Shown: positions 6,160-6,920 of the stretch, in pieces
How positions within the stretch are numbered: the first letter of the stretch is position 1
Layout of the letters: each line of letters begins with the position of its first letter
Source of the DNA: Chloroflexia bacterium
Lineage (GTDB): Bacteria; Chloroflexota; Chloroflexia; QHBQ01; JADMIH01
Assembly (NCBI GenBank): GCA_025927935.1
Contig: JAICKM010000372.1
Coordinates: forward strand, 1-6,920
Length of the DNA: 6,920 bases
Direction: 5' to 3'
Position numbers and translations under genes: made by a program
The notes under the pieces: generated by a model
Told to the model about the DNA's origin: nothing
The model's input: the letters and a program-made list of their open reading frames with translations, nothing else
Database searches by the model: none

Positions 6160-6171
6160 GCTTAGCTAAGC
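6160..6171. promoter_or_regulatory. 12-bp perfect palindrome upstream of the small secreted protein gene
   Basis: GCTTAGCTAAGC is self-complementary across all 12 bases and ends 50 bp before the ATG at 6222. Its position suits an operator for the plus-strand gene. A repressor or activator site is plausible, but a chance palindrome of this length cannot be excluded from one copy. Confidence 0.35.
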
Positions 6172-6206
6172 TAGATATCGTCTCATCTTGCATCACAATT
6201 CTAACT

Positions 6207-6212
6207 AGGAGG
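6207..6212 (+). promoter_or_regulatory. Ribosome binding site deciding the small secreted protein start
   Basis: AGGAGG lies 9 nt before the ATG at 6222. It selects this start, which opens directly with a signal peptide, over an in-frame ATG at 6108 that has no such site and would add 38 residues of unlikely sequence. Confidence 0.85.
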
Positions 6213-6221
6213 CAACCTACC

Positions 6222-6698
6222 ATGCGCGGCCAACGCTCTTCTCGCCTGTCTCGGATACTGGCGTTCGCTTTACTGCTACTCACCATCGCTACCCTTAACT
6301 TGCCCGGATCGCACGCCCTGGCAGCCCCGCCGGCGCCCGGTGTTTCAATTACGCCGGTTCCCGTTACCACGATGGGCCTGCAATTCACCCCGACCCTGGT
6401 AACCGGCGCCGTCGGTGCCGGCAGCGCGGTCACCTACCGCCTGACCCTGCACAACTCCGGCCCGGAAAGCGTGCCGTTCAAGCTGGCCGTGAGCAACCCC
6501 GACGGCTGGAAGGTATATGTCAAGGCGAGCGATGTGGCGATCAAGGCCGGGGGCGACGTGACGTTGGACGTGACGGTTGGCGCGCCGGTGATGACCGCCG
6601 GCAGCAACACCACCATGACCGTGAGCGCGTTCAGCCCGACGAGCAGCGCCAAGACGCAACTCAAGCTGCAACTCCTGCGCCCGAGCACCGGGCCGTAA
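6222..6698 (+). CDS. Small secreted protein with one NEW3-like/Ig-like domain, 158 aa
   Basis: The N-terminus (MRGQRSSRLSRILAFALLLL) is a classic signal peptide with a basic start, a hydrophobic core to about residue 27, and a likely cut after HALA at residue 34. The mature part begins with a Pro-rich linker. It then forms one beta-sandwich-like domain, about residues 55-152: AVTYRLTLHNSGPESVPFKL, then AVSNPDGWKVYV, DVTLDVTVGAP and TTMTVSAFSP. This strand pattern, with a polar NSG turn and a GW strand, resembles the NEW3/alpha-galactosidase-associated domain or other bacterial CARDB-like Ig folds. The protein is only this domain, with no catalytic part, no cysteine and no anchoring motif. It is divergent from the amylopullulanase, so a shared regulatory region is possible, and a role as an extracellular accessory or binding protein is inference. 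A hairpin 26 bp past the stop probably ends its transcript. Confidence 0.82.
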   Translation: MRGQRSSRLSRILAFALLLLTIATLNLPGSHALAAPPAPGVSITPVPVTTMGLQFTPTLVTGAVGAGSAVTYRLTLHNSGPESVPFKLAVSNPDGWKVYVKASDVAIKAGGDVTLDVTVGAPVMTAGSNTTMTVSAFSPTSSAKTQLKLQLLRPSTGP

Positions 6699-6724
6699 CC
6701 CGATACACCCGGCGGGCGGGTACA

Positions 6725-6755
6725 GCGAGGGGGTAGCGCGAAGCTACCCCCTCGC
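6725..6755 (+). terminator. Strong hairpin between convergent genes
   Basis: The arms GCGAGGGGGTAGC (6725-6737) and GCTACCCCCTCGC (6743-6755) are perfectly complementary over 13 bp with a 5-base loop (GCGAA). It follows the small secreted protein gene by 26 bp. A TTTT occurs 9 bases past the stem on the plus strand. The hairpin also lies 32 bp past the end of the converging TPR-type gene and may serve both, although the minus-strand side has no T run. Confidence 0.75.
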
Positions 6756-6787
6756 CTATGCCGATTTTCCCCGACTCACGGCGCTGG

Positions 6788-6920
6788 TTACTTCGCCAGC
6801 AACGCCCGTAACTGATCCTCCACCTGGCCGCGCAGCGCCAGGTCGTTCGTGAGCAGCACCACTTTCTGGAGATCGGCGAGCGCCGCGTCGCGGTTGCCGC
6901 TCTGGCGATAGCTCAGGGCG
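6788..6920 (-). CDS. C-terminus of a TPR-type protein (enters from right edge)
   Basis: The minus strand from 6919 to the TAA at 6790-6788 reads 43 codons without interruption, ending a gene whose start is outside the window. The residues ALSYRQSGNRDAALADLQKV then VLLTNDLALRGQVEDQLRAL and LAK-stop fit a tetratricopeptide helix pair: a YRQSGNRDAALADLQKV helix-turn-helix close to the TPR consensus (Y...G....A...), followed by a capping helix. TPR domains bind other proteins; the partner and the rest of the protein are unknown. It converges on the small secreted protein gene with a hairpin between them. The call rests on one visible repeat. Confidence 0.6.
   Translation of the reverse strand, partial: ALSYRQSGNRDAALADLQKVVLLTNDLALRGQVEDQLRALLAK

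Larger units (their letters stand above)
5757..6221. other. 465 bp divergent regulatory region
   Basis: This gap separates the two divergent secreted-protein genes. It holds the amylopullulanase leader and SD (5757-5773), a GC-rich leader stretch, a dyad (5887-5910), a minus-strand promoter candidate (5921-5948), and an AT-rich purine stretch near 5935-5950. A GC-rich middle (about 5950-6060) shows no coding signal that I trust. A palindrome (6160-6171) and the SD of the plus-strand gene (6207-6212) complete it. Short open frames at 5904-6156 lack ribosome binding sites and look like chance. I could not place a plus-strand promoter with confidence. Confidence 0.6.

Noticed and set aside
1..6920. 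CRISPR array, tRNA, rRNA, phage or defence genes
   Set aside because: None of their signatures is visible on either strand.

Overview
The window reads as a piece of a GC-rich bacterial chromosome. Chloroflexota is my best guess, from the GC-rich codon use, strong AGGAGG-type ribosome binding sites, secreted multidomain carbohydrate enzymes and the style of the small conserved proteins. That assignment is inference and no marker gene is present. I see no tRNA, rRNA, CRISPR array, transposase or phage gene.

Layout on the minus strand, in transcription order: a large secreted amylopullulanase-type glycoside hydrolase (5756 to 1662); a 146-residue uncharacterised protein (1513 to 1073); a 177-residue uncharacterised protein (864 to 331); and the start of another uncharacterised protein (296 to beyond the left edge). 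The last two are 34 bp apart and are probably one operon. The gaps after the amylopullulanase and after the 146-residue gene each hold a copy of the same hairpin-bearing element, which probably acts as a terminator. Similarity between the two copies runs past the hairpin into the last codons of the amylopullulanase.

On the plus strand, a small secreted protein with one Ig-like/NEW3-like domain (6222 to 6698) is divergent from the amylopullulanase across a 465 bp gap. That gap holds a plausible minus-strand promoter and two dyad sequences. The gene is followed by a strong hairpin. Beyond it, the C-terminus of a TPR-type protein enters convergently from the right edge (6920 to 6788).

Functionally, the core is extracellular starch or pullulan breakdown. 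The enzyme has a signal peptide, two X25 modules, an N-terminal Ig-like domain, a GH13 barrel with all expected catalytic residues, two FN3 domains flanking an unnamed beta-rich domain, and a C-terminal CBM20-type starch-binding module. The divergent secreted protein could be co-regulated, but nothing in its sequence shows a catalytic role. The other genes look like housekeeping or conserved hypothetical genes with no evident link to starch use. I found no convincing undescribed multi-gene system. The most unusual signal is the duplicated 3'-end/terminator module.
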